63,221 nucleotides of DNA from the NCBI GenBank assembly GCA_902764415.1, contig CACWVU010000010.1, positions 1 to 63,221 on the forward strand. The letters run 5' to 3'. The notes below the pieces were generated by a model. The model did no database searches and was not told the origin of the DNA. It worked only from the letters and a program-made list of their open reading frames with translations. The DNA comes from an uncultured bacterium. GTDB taxonomy: Bacteria; Verrucomicrobiota; Kiritimatiellia; RFP12; UBA1067. The position numbers were made by a program, and so were the translations under genes. Below are positions 9,801 to 17,900 of the stretch, piece after piece (position 1 is the first letter of the stretch; the number at the start of each line of letters is the position of its first letter).

Positions 9801-11846
9801 TACTTCACCAATGACGGCGTCGAGCATGTTTCGGGCGAGACCAATTCGCCGGCTATCGACGCCGGCGACCCTCTGGATCCGGTCGGCAGCGAGCCGACGC
9901 CCAACGGTGGAATCGTGAACGCGGGAGCCTACGGCGGAACGGCGCAGGCGTCCAAGAGCGCCGCCGGCGAGCCTGCGGTCGACGGCCCGGTGACTATCAC
10001 TTTCGACGAGGAATACTCCAGGCCAACGGTGCATTTCACCGTCGGCGGCGAAGGGGCGTTCTTCGCGACGGCGAATGTGCTTGTATCCACGGACGGTAGC
10101 AACTGGATGCTGATGAACACGCTCTCCGGGCTTGCGAACGGCACCGTCGTCGACTGCCCGATCAACGCCTACTATGAGCCGGGGTCGATCTGGGCGAAGG
10201 TCATCCTTTCCGCCAACGGCACCGTCGCCGAGGCGACGAGCGCGGAGACTCCGGTCACGAAGGATCTGCCGCCGTGGTGGGGCAAGGGCGGTCCGGCGAA
10301 CGTCATCCACGTGCGTCCCGGCGCGATTGGCGCGGGAACGGGCGAGAACTGGTCGGACGCCGTGCCGAACCTGAGGTCTGCGTTCTCGCTCGTGAGCGCG
10401 TCGAAGAACGAGATCTGGATTGCCGGAACGAACGTGCTCGCGGTCGGATCGGTCACGCTGAACGCCGACAATCCGCTTTCCGTGAAAGGCGGCTTCCACG
10501 GCTGGGAGAATTCGGCGGCGGAGCGAGAGCCCGGGTTCCGTTCGGTGATCGACGGCGTCGAAGTGACCGACTGCCTGACCATCGACAACTCCGCGGCGGT
10601 GGAGGTGGAGCGAATCTACTTTACGCGGTCGCTCAACTGCGGCCTCATCAAGACCGGCGCCGGCGACATGCTCGTCTCGGACTGCCACTTCATCACGAAC
10701 GGCATGGGTCGGGCGACGGAGCTCTCCGGCAAGGGAGCACGCGTCTCGGGCACGGCGGCGACGACGGTCGTCACCTTCACAAACTGCGTCTTCCGCGGCA
10801 ATCGGGTCAAGACCGGGATGGACGGCGGCGTTGCTCCGCTGGGCGGCGGCATCAACGCCTCGTCGCTCAAGTCTCTCCGCATCGAGAATTGCTATTTCGT
10901 CCATAACGGCATCTATCTCCGTGCCCCTGGCGGTGCAAACTCGGGCGATCCGTCAACCGGCAACTGCTCCGGCAGCGCCGTCTATTCCTCCGCCCCGGTC
11001 TCTGCTGTCGGCTGCCGGTTTGCGGCGAATTTCGGCACTGTGCGCAATTCGGCGGGCTATGGCGGAACGGTGCGGCTCGTTTCCGGCGCCGAGGGGTCCG
11101 CGTTCACCAACTGCGCATGGGTGGCGAACGGCGACGAAGTTGTCTGGAAGGGCTTCTCCGGACCCAACAATGCCGCGGGTCCGCTGGTGGTCCAGTTTGG
11201 CAGCGTTTCGGGCACGGTTGACCTGGAACGGTGCACCTTCGCCTACAACCTTGCGGACGGGTACGAAACAACGGCGGGTCTGAATCTCATCCTCGGTACG
11301 GCGAACGTCCACAACTCGATCTTCTTCGGGAACATCCTTGGCAGATTGTCTTCGACCCGCGGTCGTGACATCTCGCTGCGCGGGGCGAGCGTCTGCAATG
11401 TCTCCTACACGCTCTTCGGCGAGGAAGGCACCAATTCCATCACCTGCGCCGCGACCGCGACCACGAACTTCCTGGACGGCGTTGTCTTCGGCGATCCGCT
11501 CTTCGTGACGGAATACGTCGCAATGACGAATCTCGTCAAGGTGAGTGGTGATTTAACCTTCTGGGACTGGACGGACGCGACGCAACCTGCGGTTTACGCG
11601 GCGCTCGAGGACGTCAACTGCCACCTGCGCGGCGGACTCGGCTACATCGACGAGCGGACCGGAGCGCTGGAGAAGGCGTATGCGCGCGGCGCGAAGTCGC
11701 CGGGAATCGACAAGGGCGACCCGAAGAGCGACTACCGGGGCGAGCCGGCCGGCTACAACGGCCGCTGCGTCAACATGGGCTACTACGGCAACACGCCGTG
11801 GGCGACGATGACCCAGCCCTCCGGATCGGCGTACTACCTGCGGTAG
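840..11846 (+). CDS. Giant exported LamG / parallel beta-helix protein 1 (3668 aa)
   Basis: A signal peptide (MKKLAYGFVMAFAAMAAADVFA) follows either of two in-frame ATGs: 840 (GAGGAG before it) or 858 (AAGGAG before it). I report 840; 858 matches paralogue starts better. By eye the order is: LamG-like lectin domains near 31-234, 336-552, 654-857, 1176-1344 and 1436-1650; two GSPxPAYG modules near 247-327 and 554-647; galactose-binding-like sandwiches near 942-1089 and 1764-1917; then three right-handed beta-helix units near 2004-2430, 2548-3040 and 3154-3654, separated by Ig-like linkers ending in PPWWG. Each helix unit closes with a DAGDP...PNGG...YGNT signature. The last residues are GSAYYLR, shared with three other proteins in the window. 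A surface adhesin or glycan-binding role is an inference; no catalytic residues are recognised. Confidence 0.85.
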   Translation: MKRSSDMKKLAYGFVMAFAAMAAADVFAAGTLPPGYTEIEYIQGPGNARIVTDYMPQPNTDKIEAVVECPANTIAANVNQAIWCARGNGLSVDSWTLFILGTQFRFDYMPSGNAVSLTPDFTISTDTKYTITAEDNTVTYSADGSVLQTQSTPAYSYTAGSVLALFASHYSGINANLGNYGKHKLYSFKVWRSGDLIHYFVPCKDSGGVATLVDICNNPATLTKSGTFTAGSEGHYYEDSLFLSDDELAVSGFPDLYGSPTPAYGVHTGLSAGDTVAVSCASYTNTTLMIEYICTGWKLFNGAGTEVSNGTETASAARTLKWQWAPRVLSTISDATLPVDGAAFHVDASMPSTIDTIESDGKQLVTAWRDADGGTMKATAGTGSRPWIVTNDGLPYVDFGEQRSGTPPSSSDLSGYLAWSSRLTTIREVFLVYSDYPGSAHSFFLGDGSGDTYHFHRNQLKLFNNQYASANVKNGLKEVDGVERTIDYELPSGFHIIHLRTTGNVTASSFARDRSNVNYGGQRLQEVVVYTSTLTDAQAGSVYRYLKAKWFPIKPDTLVIDGSPEQVGSPDPAYGEQTNLEAGDSMVVSCGATVLTNGTTEIIYKGWKLYDQTYNLLTNGTETSFTYTHPSPAAGRMFEWQWKVRPVGADATDLLPTLCMTFDNQSLANTGTGTATMTNEGTPTYVPSADGYALDAGVYTPYGTLSSVFAANRDSSIAIAATLGTRSTGILVSFRNSSNGSTYLVLRRGNTANQVVLTENTSTTPLITVNNVDNADTDYHLYVMNILSSGVDLYVDGEFAGTTATTPRASSFACWQIGSRHGGASSGEAKYGGLIDDIRVYASALNTDQMTALGQSLGIISPIKILPISEQVCTIVDTPKPGFTVTNVETGAFWDFGEGGVASGETPFDVAYSFTNGYGTVTATGKVGSEYEGESAKRSYNLNNELLVNGGFESGDWAPGWTASGNYAKIDTSSSAYGPNQTTTFISGKYCAILQMRNVATQVFTNDSPYCAELSWKCKQRSGYSGVPYEVTIDGNRIFYEDFPTSTSEVHYRTVEDVVLPPGEHTLKFETFATADRTLFLDDVSLKIVSKRYVAALPIPDQVCGFVGGCRPEFTVSNVVNAQTWTIGGDIVSADFDVTYSNNADPGVATVTVTGKGELADNVFTTTFNVYRRVKSITSTNSQYIDTGIVPGPNTAVEMYFNTTNSVDNTAYFGAGAYNANNSYVFYPAGGFYYFRGAGTTTGLQTEQGVDGFVSISTNAADNLHFSLGGNAVTKTVALTYAGSNKLNIFASNNGGNRSKLTLYSFKIWQDGKLVRDFVPVRGNAVGLWDFVTSTFFGNVGTGVFAAGPDETDIAVARIPNQFYSGTALEPSVVVSNLAGTALLVKDVDYTVAYEDNDAVGTGKAIVTGIGAYGSVVTNTFAIYSAPTAAMPASAYVQHGLMNHWDAIDNVGTGTFDPTAKTWKDLKGSLDFALNGNADWGEGFLETHGYSGAAPGKTGKYLTIDVKYRNTKPRRGMMFASGYSLFRVLWNRSINQLWFHQANNETRNTLTGLDAAGTTYDFSVVYGAGGGGSDAPMLFYESGVPRTTGISNQKFQTADFGWISSFPNATIGGGSENQCNYEGRIYSIRLYDCPLSAREIAYNAAVDKVRFDGVAPAEAFNAPDMRWNATSGKVEVFIDLSTLHGDGTLSINGGGASAWVSVGDEVSIVYAPATGEKALEWFGLPDGAPRSADLFTVNFTAEAPVAAKLQMLKKIDIARALNADPGIEEGSGSFNDGVNRYFMPVSWNRTHSGAGLGTYSTTSDERGWHYLSPYQGPAFFQEGLALPAGNYTLTFDHAANSTDHTIYSWQLVDTNNAVQSICNVTNEMRIYGTSWHTVQADFTVAEGGIYKLQTVKIAVGAHGNCYSLFDNVSITSDTDLHIEVEKCYPYFGEAQVRPPVVVRDDDGNILTEGVDYELLYGANNSPGVNLYNAVSLRHGNGYVAAKGIGAHHGVAGANFRIGTPIYVKPDGLPSNGGTSWADAVDFATALNLAAATNINHEIWIAGSNVLASAATEKLFYGNKIFRGGFKGTESTIEEREPGSYSVIDGDGQFSAVVFRISCNAHFERLHFRGSPARAVSKTGWTGDVFVDDCVFEENGNALYVRGLDKTPYDEGSVYVKDSIFKNNSSTDAADGAAAIYSYQTRRVSVENTLFYGNTLATSSKVKTSAIYANNSAVELKECDFIGNIGSGVTYGTVRASGINALNKVENCLFRGNQTDGANGAAVMIEHSSDAGRTEIANCTFTANANATAGGCAGVKGVKGQIAVRNSIFFGNGVDFADGANASFDVDYTLLADDTGATYSFVNGVSKLGDAMTYGDPLFAAADDCHLLSEAGYFDSDGNIHYAAAGVRSPAIDAGDPESDFSRESAPNGGCVNLGRYGNTEQASRTPSASPEVVGAPTVTWDDPDGYSIPTVSFTMGGSGSYTAHGVVYISTDGGTTWEDVSGAIGGLVNGQTKTFLVPVYYIPGDIIQVKVVVSGAGQTSESTVASSDVLGTLPPWWGKKGPDNVIHLRPGAIGGKNDGTSWSDAFTSWADALAALTSLRNEIWIAGDIALNANPATFAFAVPTVIRGGFTGAETLPGERIAGAKSTLDGQAAYTVLPFSNAAGVPVVLDGLRIFNGVRGIVKTGAGDLSILNCEIVGNHTSSAGQNGIGLSLTGTADAKLVISNSVVSGNYGTATNVGNGQGLYVTAFGSVLVTDTTFLTNGLAWTAANLWNEGRDGQYGAAIYLNNTPATISRCVFRGNRGSSYYTRGGIVRVVGTSGGTLFDHCVFAGNEEDYHWRDETAIPVGGSNGGQIAINLAAETDRVIISNCTLACNFSDNSKSAAGVTVAKGTAVIKNSIIANNIVHSSNSGGADLALMADVAHAEVSYSLLSADGPSSYSSVVDGTLLFGSGVRFGNPELVSSTNDVSDLLVIISNARKLRQFDKTKLDEVLGIDVHALSSTGYFTNDGVEHVSGETNSPAIDAGDPLDPVGSEPTPNGGIVNAGAYGGTAQASKSAAGEPAVDGPVTITFDEEYSRPTVHFTVGGEGAFFATANVLVSTDGSNWMLMNTLSGLANGTVVDCPINAYYEPGSIWAKVILSANGTVAEATSAETPVTKDLPPWWGKGGPANVIHVRPGAIGAGTGENWSDAVPNLRSAFSLVSASKNEIWIAGTNVLAVGSVTLNADNPLSVKGGFHGWENSAAEREPGFRSVIDGVEVTDCLTIDNSAAVEVERIYFTRSLNCGLIKTGAGDMLVSDCHFITNGMGRATELSGKGARVSGTAATTVVTFTNCVFRGNRVKTGMDGGVAPLGGGINASSLKSLRIENCYFVHNGIYLRAPGGANSGDPSTGNCSGSAVYSSAPVSAVGCRFAANFGTVRNSAGYGGTVRLVSGAEGSAFTNCAWVANGDEVVWKGFSGPNNAAGPLVVQFGSVSGTVDLERCTFAYNLADGYETTAGLNLILGTANVHNSIFFGNILGRLSSTRGRDISLRGASVCNVSYTLFGEEGTNSITCAATATTNFLDGVVFGDPLFVTEYVAMTNLVKVSGDLTFWDWTDATQPAVYAALEDVNCHLRGGLGYIDERTGALEKAYARGAKSPGIDKGDPKSDYRGEPAGYNGRCVNMGYYGNTPWATMTQPSGSAYYLR

Positions 11847-11863
11847 CGCGGCAGTTTTGAGTT

Positions 11864-11910
11864 AACACGCGGATTTGTTGGCGTCTAACGACGCTGGCAG
11901 AAGGCGAGGT
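11864..11910 (+). repeat. Degenerate partial copy of the hairpin element
   Basis: AACACGCGGATTTGTTGGCG and following bases resemble the left half of the 70-bp hairpins at 55530 and 56941. The right arm is missing. The remainder of 11847-11997 holds no gene. Confidence 0.35.
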
Positions 11911-11997
11911 TTGGGATTGCTCTTGGCGGCAGGATGTAACTTTTGTCCGTCTCGCGTGTAGACAGGGCAGCAAAAGAAAAGCGAGAGGAGGAATATC

Positions 11998-14817
11998 ATG
12001 GGCGGAATCAACTCATTGAGCGGACTGAGCAACGTCAGCGTGGACTTCAGGCCCACGATCGAGACCAATGTCCAGAATACCGGGAATGCGAACCAGCCCC
12101 AGCCGGGCGCCGATGCCGTCCCGGAAGGGGCTCCGCAGCTCGGAAATGCCAAGAGCGTCGTCCAGCAGCTGGACGTGCTCTTAGTGAATGCTGCGGGGAA
12201 GTCCGTTTCCGCAGACGCCGTCAAGAACGTAAAGAAGGTCGGTGAATCGCTGACCGACCTCGGCGTGCTGACCCAGGAGGAAAAGGGCAAGCTCGAAAGC
12301 CTCGCCAAGGACGCGACGGCCAAGCTCAAGGCGCTCGACAAGTTCTCCGGCCGCGAGCTCGCCGAGGCGCTGATGAAGGACGAGAAGACGGGCGATCTCG
12401 TGTGGCGGAAGGGCTTCTGGAGCATGAACCCCACGGCCAAGGCGGTGAAGGCGGCGATCGAGTCGCAGCAGGCGCTCTCGGAGGAGATCGAGAAGCTCGG
12501 CCAGCGCCTGGCCCGGAACGACCAGGTGGACGCAGAGCTTCAGAATGCATTCACCGAGGTGCAGTTCCAGTGCGACCGGCGCGTCTCCGAAATCGACTCC
12601 ATCGTGTTCAAGATGTACCAGCTCGTCCAGCAGGACGCGGTGGAAAACCCAGCTGCCGACCCTAAGACCACGGCGCTTTTGAATGCGACGTTCAAGGAGC
12701 TGATGCCGCGCGAGGCCATCATGGGCCACGGCACGGCGGAATCGCTCGAGATTGTCAACAGGACCTTCGGCGAGAGGATGCGCCCGCTCGCCGAGAAGCT
12801 GGACGCCTTCGCGGCGGACGGCTCCAAGGTGCTGAGCGGCGAGGAGATTCTCGCCCTGCAGCGCGACATGGCGGACATGAAGAGCGCCCTTGAAAACGTG
12901 CGCAAGAACGGCCTCAACGAGACCGTCATGACCAGCCACGAGGGCAGGGAAATCCTCGGCGACGACGGGGTGGCGATCACAAAGATGACGGAGGTCGACT
13001 CGTCGCTCCTCGACGCGATGGAGAAGCTGCTGGCCGATGTCTCCGCGCAGATTGCCGACGCGCGGAACGTCTCCGTCATGAGGTCGCGTCAGGTGTTCCT
13101 CGAGGAGGTGAAGGCCATGCTTTCGCCCGAAAGTGTGCCCGGCGGCGACAAGGTAATGTCGTCCGGCGCCGCCACGAGCAACAACATCGTGTTCCAGTTC
13201 AAGCTCGCGCGAAAGGAGTTTGTCGAGCTGATACGCGATTACTCGCTCGGCAATCTGCCGATGGAGGAGTTTGACGACAAGTTCAACGCGTGCATCGTGA
13301 AGCTCCGCGGCCTGTACCCCAACCTTGCGTCGGCCCTGATGTCGGTAGGCGTAGACGAGGCAACCGCGCAGAGCGTCGCCAAGGCGGTGAAGGGGATTCA
13401 CCTTGTCAAGGCGCAGTTCAGGGCGCTGCTCGAGGCGGGCGAGCGGATCAGGAACGGCGGAGAGGACCCCGGGCTCGCGACGATCGACGTGCGCAGGATC
13501 ATGCTCGGCGAAGTGGGGCTTTCCAACGTCATCGAGGCGAAGGTCCTCGGGTTCAAGCCGGGCGACGTCGACCACGCGACCGAGGAGTCGAACATCGCCA
13601 GCTCCAGGATGCTCGGCTCCGGCATGGCCGGAAACACCTATCTGCTGACGACGAAGTCCGGCGGGGAGCTCGTGTTCAAGTCCGAGTTCGACAGCCGCAT
13701 CGGCATGAGCAACCTGCTGCTCGGCATGAACAGCGCCTACCGGGACGCGCAGAAGACGGTGAACCTGAACCTCGCCTCGCAGGACACCGCCAAGGCGTTC
13801 GGCTGCGAGGACCTGATGGTCAAGTATTCGGTCGGCAGCCACAAGGGCCAGTTCGGCTTTTTCATGGAGAAGGCCGAGGGCTACTCCGGCGGCGACGTGT
13901 GGAGAAAGCGCAAGGGCGGCGGCGGCAAGGGCATTGCGCCGGCCAACATGCACAAGACGGTTCCGCCGGGCCAGGAGCAGGTCAACGTGCTGGGCGCGGT
14001 CGCACAGAAGCTCAACAGGCTGATGTGGCTTGACCTCATCACCGGACAGGGCGACCGCCACTGGGACAACTATTTCATCAAGGTCGAAAAGGACGGAGAA
14101 AAGAAAGACAACCTGGGCAACGCCGAATACAACGTGACGGTCAAGGCGATAGACAACGACGCGTCGTTCGCCTCGTGGAAGATCGGTCTCCAGAAATTCG
14201 CGCTCGACAAATACACGGCCGCTCGGTTCGTCAACAACCTGAAGAGCGTGTGCGCAGACATCCACGGCAATGGCGGGGAGAACGAATTCAACCTCCGCGT
14301 GTCGAAGGATCCCGGGATAAAGAAGTACGGCACAGACGGCGCCCTGATCGTCGACTTCGCGAACGTCAAGTCGCCGGAAGTCAAGATGGCGATCATCAGG
14401 ACGCTCGGCATGCAGAGCGTCGCGCTGCCCGAGGAGATCGACGAGGACTTCTACAACAAGCTGATGGACATGGACGCGCATCCCGAAAAGAAGCAGGCGT
14501 ACCTCGACTCCATCGCGCCCAGGATCTCGAAGAATGCGCTGAAGGCGACGGAAAGACGCCTGAACGAGGCCATCGAGTACGCCAAGCGGCTCAAGCAGGA
14601 CGGCAAAGTGTACAACGCGGAACAGTGGAAGGTCTACAGGAATCAGAACTGGATGACGCCGATCGAGTCCGAACTCAAGATCAAGAAGTCCGACCAGACG
14701 GAGGTCACGGTCCACCGCGACATAAGGTGCGTGGACGACTTCCTCATTCAGGACTGTCCGTCGTACTTCAAGCGCGACTATGTGCATCTGATGTTCAAGA
14801 AGCCGCAGCACGCGTAG
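11998..14817 (+). CDS. Kinase-like protein of the PI3/4-kinase fold type, possible secreted effector
   Basis: 939 residues, start ATG 11998 with GAGAGGAGG upstream. No signal peptide; the N-terminus is Ser/Asn/Gly-rich (MGGINSLSGLSNVSV) and the first 500 residues look mainly helical. A kinase-like core follows: Gly-rich LGSGMAGNTY near 539-548, a candidate ATP-binding Lys in LVFKSEF near 559-565, the catalytic loop GQGDRHWDNYF near 684-694, and a metal-binding AIDNDASF near 717-724. The DRHxxN loop followed by a D-x-D is typical of PI3/PI4-kinase, actin-fragmin kinase and related bacterial effector kinases. Signal-less N-terminus and kinase fold together suggest delivery by a contact-dependent system, but no secretion genes are in the window. 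It follows giant protein 1 on the same strand after 151 bp. The kinase fold is moderately supported; the substrate is unknown. Confidence 0.6.
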   Translation: MGGINSLSGLSNVSVDFRPTIETNVQNTGNANQPQPGADAVPEGAPQLGNAKSVVQQLDVLLVNAAGKSVSADAVKNVKKVGESLTDLGVLTQEEKGKLESLAKDATAKLKALDKFSGRELAEALMKDEKTGDLVWRKGFWSMNPTAKAVKAAIESQQALSEEIEKLGQRLARNDQVDAELQNAFTEVQFQCDRRVSEIDSIVFKMYQLVQQDAVENPAADPKTTALLNATFKELMPREAIMGHGTAESLEIVNRTFGERMRPLAEKLDAFAADGSKVLSGEEILALQRDMADMKSALENVRKNGLNETVMTSHEGREILGDDGVAITKMTEVDSSLLDAMEKLLADVSAQIADARNVSVMRSRQVFLEEVKAMLSPESVPGGDKVMSSGAATSNNIVFQFKLARKEFVELIRDYSLGNLPMEEFDDKFNACIVKLRGLYPNLASALMSVGVDEATAQSVAKAVKGIHLVKAQFRALLEAGERIRNGGEDPGLATIDVRRIMLGEVGLSNVIEAKVLGFKPGDVDHATEESNIASSRMLGSGMAGNTYLLTTKSGGELVFKSEFDSRIGMSNLLLGMNSAYRDAQKTVNLNLASQDTAKAFGCEDLMVKYSVGSHKGQFGFFMEKAEGYSGGDVWRKRKGGGGKGIAPANMHKTVPPGQEQVNVLGAVAQKLNRLMWLDLITGQGDRHWDNYFIKVEKDGEKKDNLGNAEYNVTVKAIDNDASFASWKIGLQKFALDKYTAARFVNNLKSVCADIHGNGGENEFNLRVSKDPGIKKYGTDGALIVDFANVKSPEVKMAIIRTLGMQSVALPEEIDEDFYNKLMDMDAHPEKKQAYLDSIAPRISKNALKATERRLNEAIEYAKRLKQDGKVYNAEQWKVYRNQNWMTPIESELKIKKSDQTEVTVHRDIRCVDDFLIQDCPSYFKRDYVHLMFKKPQHA

Positions 14818-14850
14818 TGGCGCCGTCCGCCGCGAGCCACGAATTTTTGA

Positions 14851-14856
14851 TATAAT
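14851..14856 (+). promoter_or_regulatory. Extended -10 upstream of the sigma-factor fusion
   Basis: TTTTTGATATAATGCGC, with TATAAT at 14851-14856, fits the recurring promoter of this window. No good -35 is seen. An ATG lies 9 bp downstream (14865). Confidence 0.5.
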
Positions 14857-14864
14857 GCGCATCA

Positions 14865-14891
14865 ATGAAACTTAACAACACTATGCGCTAG
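14865..14891 (+). CDS. Leaderless micro-ORF (8 aa)
   Basis: ATG at the predicted transcription start encodes MKLNNTMR and then TAG. It resembles in position the leader ORFs before the other accessory genes. Here the stop is 88 bp before the sigma-factor start, so direct coupling is not possible. Expression is unproven. Confidence 0.3.
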   Translation: MKLNNTMR

Positions 14892-14916
14892 GCAAGTGGG
14901 GACAGACCCCGCTTGG
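14892..14916. repeat. Palindromic GGGGACAGACCCC element, copy 2
   Basis: GCAAG-T-GGGG-ACAG-ACCCC-GCTTG sits in the leader of the sigma-factor ORF. The flanking bases pair (CAAG/CTTG) but differ from copy 1. Confidence 0.6.
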
Positions 14917-14979
14917 TTCATAATGCAGTAGATGATTTTTTCACACCATCTGGCCTGATGGTGGAACTATGTAATTGGG

Positions 14980-17900
14980 ATGAGCTTTATCCGCGAGGTT
15001 AGGAACGACATTGAGCGCGAGGCCTTTAGGCTGATTCGCGAGTACCACGCCATGCTCGTGAACGAGGCCAAGGGCCTTGGCGCCGACGAGCAGACGGCGG
15101 AGGACCTCGCCTTCAAGACGATCGAGACCTACCTCGCCAAGCCAGAGAGCGAGCTGCCGCCGGCGGAGAAACTGCGCTCTTGGCTGCTCGGCACCATCCG
15201 CAACCACTATCTCCATTCCGTGCGCGGCAAAGCCCGCGCCTGCACCGTCTACCTCGACCAGTCAGACGTCGAGAAGCTCCAAGAGCTCGGTCCGGTGGAC
15301 AATTCCACCGACGAGGCGATTCTCGCCCATTCCGACGCCGAGTTCGTGCGCAAGGTGCTCGCAAGCCTGCCCGAGGAAACGAGAAGGGTGATCGTCCTGC
15401 ACTATTTCGAGTCGCTCTCCATCCGCGAAATCGCCGCGCTGCTTGCGCGCACGCCGGACTCCGTCAAGTGCAATCTGTATTACGCCCGCAAGGTGCTGGC
15501 GAAGCGGCTCGGCAAGGCGCTGGGCCGCGCCGCGCTCGCAATTGCCGCGCTCCTCTTCGGCGGCTCGCTCCTCTACGCCGCCGCGGTCGCTACCGGTCTT
15601 GCGCCATCGCCCTTTGCCGCGGATGAAGAATCCGAGGTTGTTTTTAACGCAAAGAGCACAGAGAACACAGAGGATTCTTTGACAGGATTAACAGGATTTA
15701 CAGGATTGTCTGAAGCTGGGGCTCCGCCCCAGACCCCGAACCACGAATCGCGAACCACGAACCACGAAACTCAGGGGGACAGTCCCCAGCAATTTGAGTC
15801 GATAACTGTAAATTCCAACGCAAACAACGAGGGAAACGCCATGAACATTCAATCGGTCAAATCTGCCGCGGTCAAGGCGCTGGCGGCTGGCGCAATGCTT
15901 GCGGCAACTGCCGCTGGTGCTGATCCAGTCCTGGGCGTCTCGCCGACAGCGAACACGGCTGATTCGCGCGCAATCACAATCACCGACATGCAGTATGTCG
16001 ACGGCGCGGTCGTCTCGGTTGACATTTCGCTTGAGCCGATCTACTGCGCGACCGGCACGCTCTATGCCGCGTTCGCCGACGCAGACATGGGCGACAGCCT
16101 GGCTGCCTGGCCGAATGTCGCCGTAGCGGCCCAGACCGTGACCGAGGCGGATTCGTCCGTGCACTATGCCATGCCAGCCGGATGGGGAAGCGACGGATAC
16201 AAGACAGTCCGCTTCTTCCTCGTCTCGTCCGTCCTCAGGGCCGGCGACTACGCCCAGCGTCTCGAATACATCGACTCTTCCGCTGCGTCAGATGTCGATA
16301 CCGGCGTCCTGCCGACGGAAAACTCCCGCGTCGAAGGCGGCATCATGCGCACCATCGATGCCGCCCAGATTGCCGTCCATGGCGTCGGCAGCACGGGATT
16401 TTCCACTTGGGTCGGCTCGCAGAACAATGTTCCCTGCCGCTACTTCGGGAAACCCTCCTATCCAAATATGCAGGCGAAGAACCTCTGGTACTACTTCGTG
16501 CAGAGTTCGGCGAATTTCTACTATGAGGACGGAAACGGGGTCACGAAAACGGCGGGATACAGCAGCGGCAGCGCCACCGTGTCCACGACGCTCCACCTCT
16601 TCAACAACGGCACCGACTCGACCTACCGCAATGCGCTTCGGCTGGCCTACTGGCGCCACTACACGAACGACGTCCTCGTATCAAGCTACATTCCGGTGCT
16701 CCTTGCGGACGGCGTGACGGCCGACCTCTGGGATGTCGTGAACGACCATCCGGCGAACTGCCCCGGCCTTACCGCCGGCCCGGCGGTGAATTTCGGCACG
16801 AGTTTCACCAATGTGACCAGCACCGTATCCGCGGTGCGTGCGATTCCCGGCTCGAATTACATTCAGGACGGGCTTGTCGCGCAGTGGGACGGCATCGAGA
16901 ACGGCGGCGCAGGCATCCACTGGGACATTGCCGCAAACGGCTGGAAGGATCTCGTCGGCGGGCTGGTGCTGACGAAGATGGGTGGCGAGCCGACGACGGA
17001 CACAACTGGCGTCTCCCTGGGAAGCAAGACAAAGTTGCAGGTTTACGACCAGGGCGGCCGCGCCACGACTGTCGGCAGGGTGCTCGGCGGCACGGTCAAG
17101 ACCGTCGAGATTGTCGGGCGGGACTGCACCTCGGGCGCGCAGAACTTCTTCTTGCTGGCGATGGACGGAACGGACAGCAGCCAGACCATAAACCGCCTGC
17201 TGATGTGGTACACCGACTCCTCGGCCCATATTCTCGGCTCGGTCGCCATGCCGCAGTCCAACGGCATTTCCTGGTTCAACGACAACGACTTCGGCCTTGC
17301 CGCCGACGAGAACTTCTCCGCCGCCATCGTCCAGCCGTCTGCCGCGCAATGCCTGCGGTATTCAAACGGGCAGCAGTGCGGATCGGTTGCTGTTGCCAAT
17401 GTCGTGGCTCGATCTGACAGAAACAGCGCGGCCATATCCCTGCACGGCTGGTATGGCAAGGAAGGGTCGACCCAGACTGCCTACATTTCCGCCATCCGCA
17501 TCTACAACCGCGCCCTTACGGCCCAGGAAATCGCGAGGAACCACGCCCTCGACGCCATTCGCTTCCGCGGCGAATCGGCCGACGGCTACCGCATCAACAA
17601 CGGCCGTTGGCAGGTCCGCATCCGTGCGACTTCCGACGATTCCTCGGCCGTCGTGGCGGTCGGGAACGTTTCCGGCACTGAGGTTGAGACCTGGGTTGAC
17701 TTGTCCTCGGATATCGAGATTTCGGTTAGGCAGTTTCCGGCCGGGAAGGCGCTGCGCCGCTGGGAAGACGGCAGCGTGGTTTCGTACGACGAGCGCATGA
17801 AGTTCGCGGCCTGCTATCCGGTCAACGCCGTTGCCAAGCTCGCCGTCAAGAACTGGACCTATGCCAATGGAGAACTCACGAACGGCGACTGGACGTTCGC

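Noticed and set aside
11998..14817. HipA-type toxin kinase
   Set aside because: The DRHxxN loop could fit, but length, helical N-terminus and absence of a HipB partner argue against it.
12181..14865. 894-codon minus-strand frame opposite the kinase-like gene
   Set aside because: Low-complexity Leu/Arg/His/Val composition typical of a shadow frame; the plus frame carries kinase motifs and a ribosome site.
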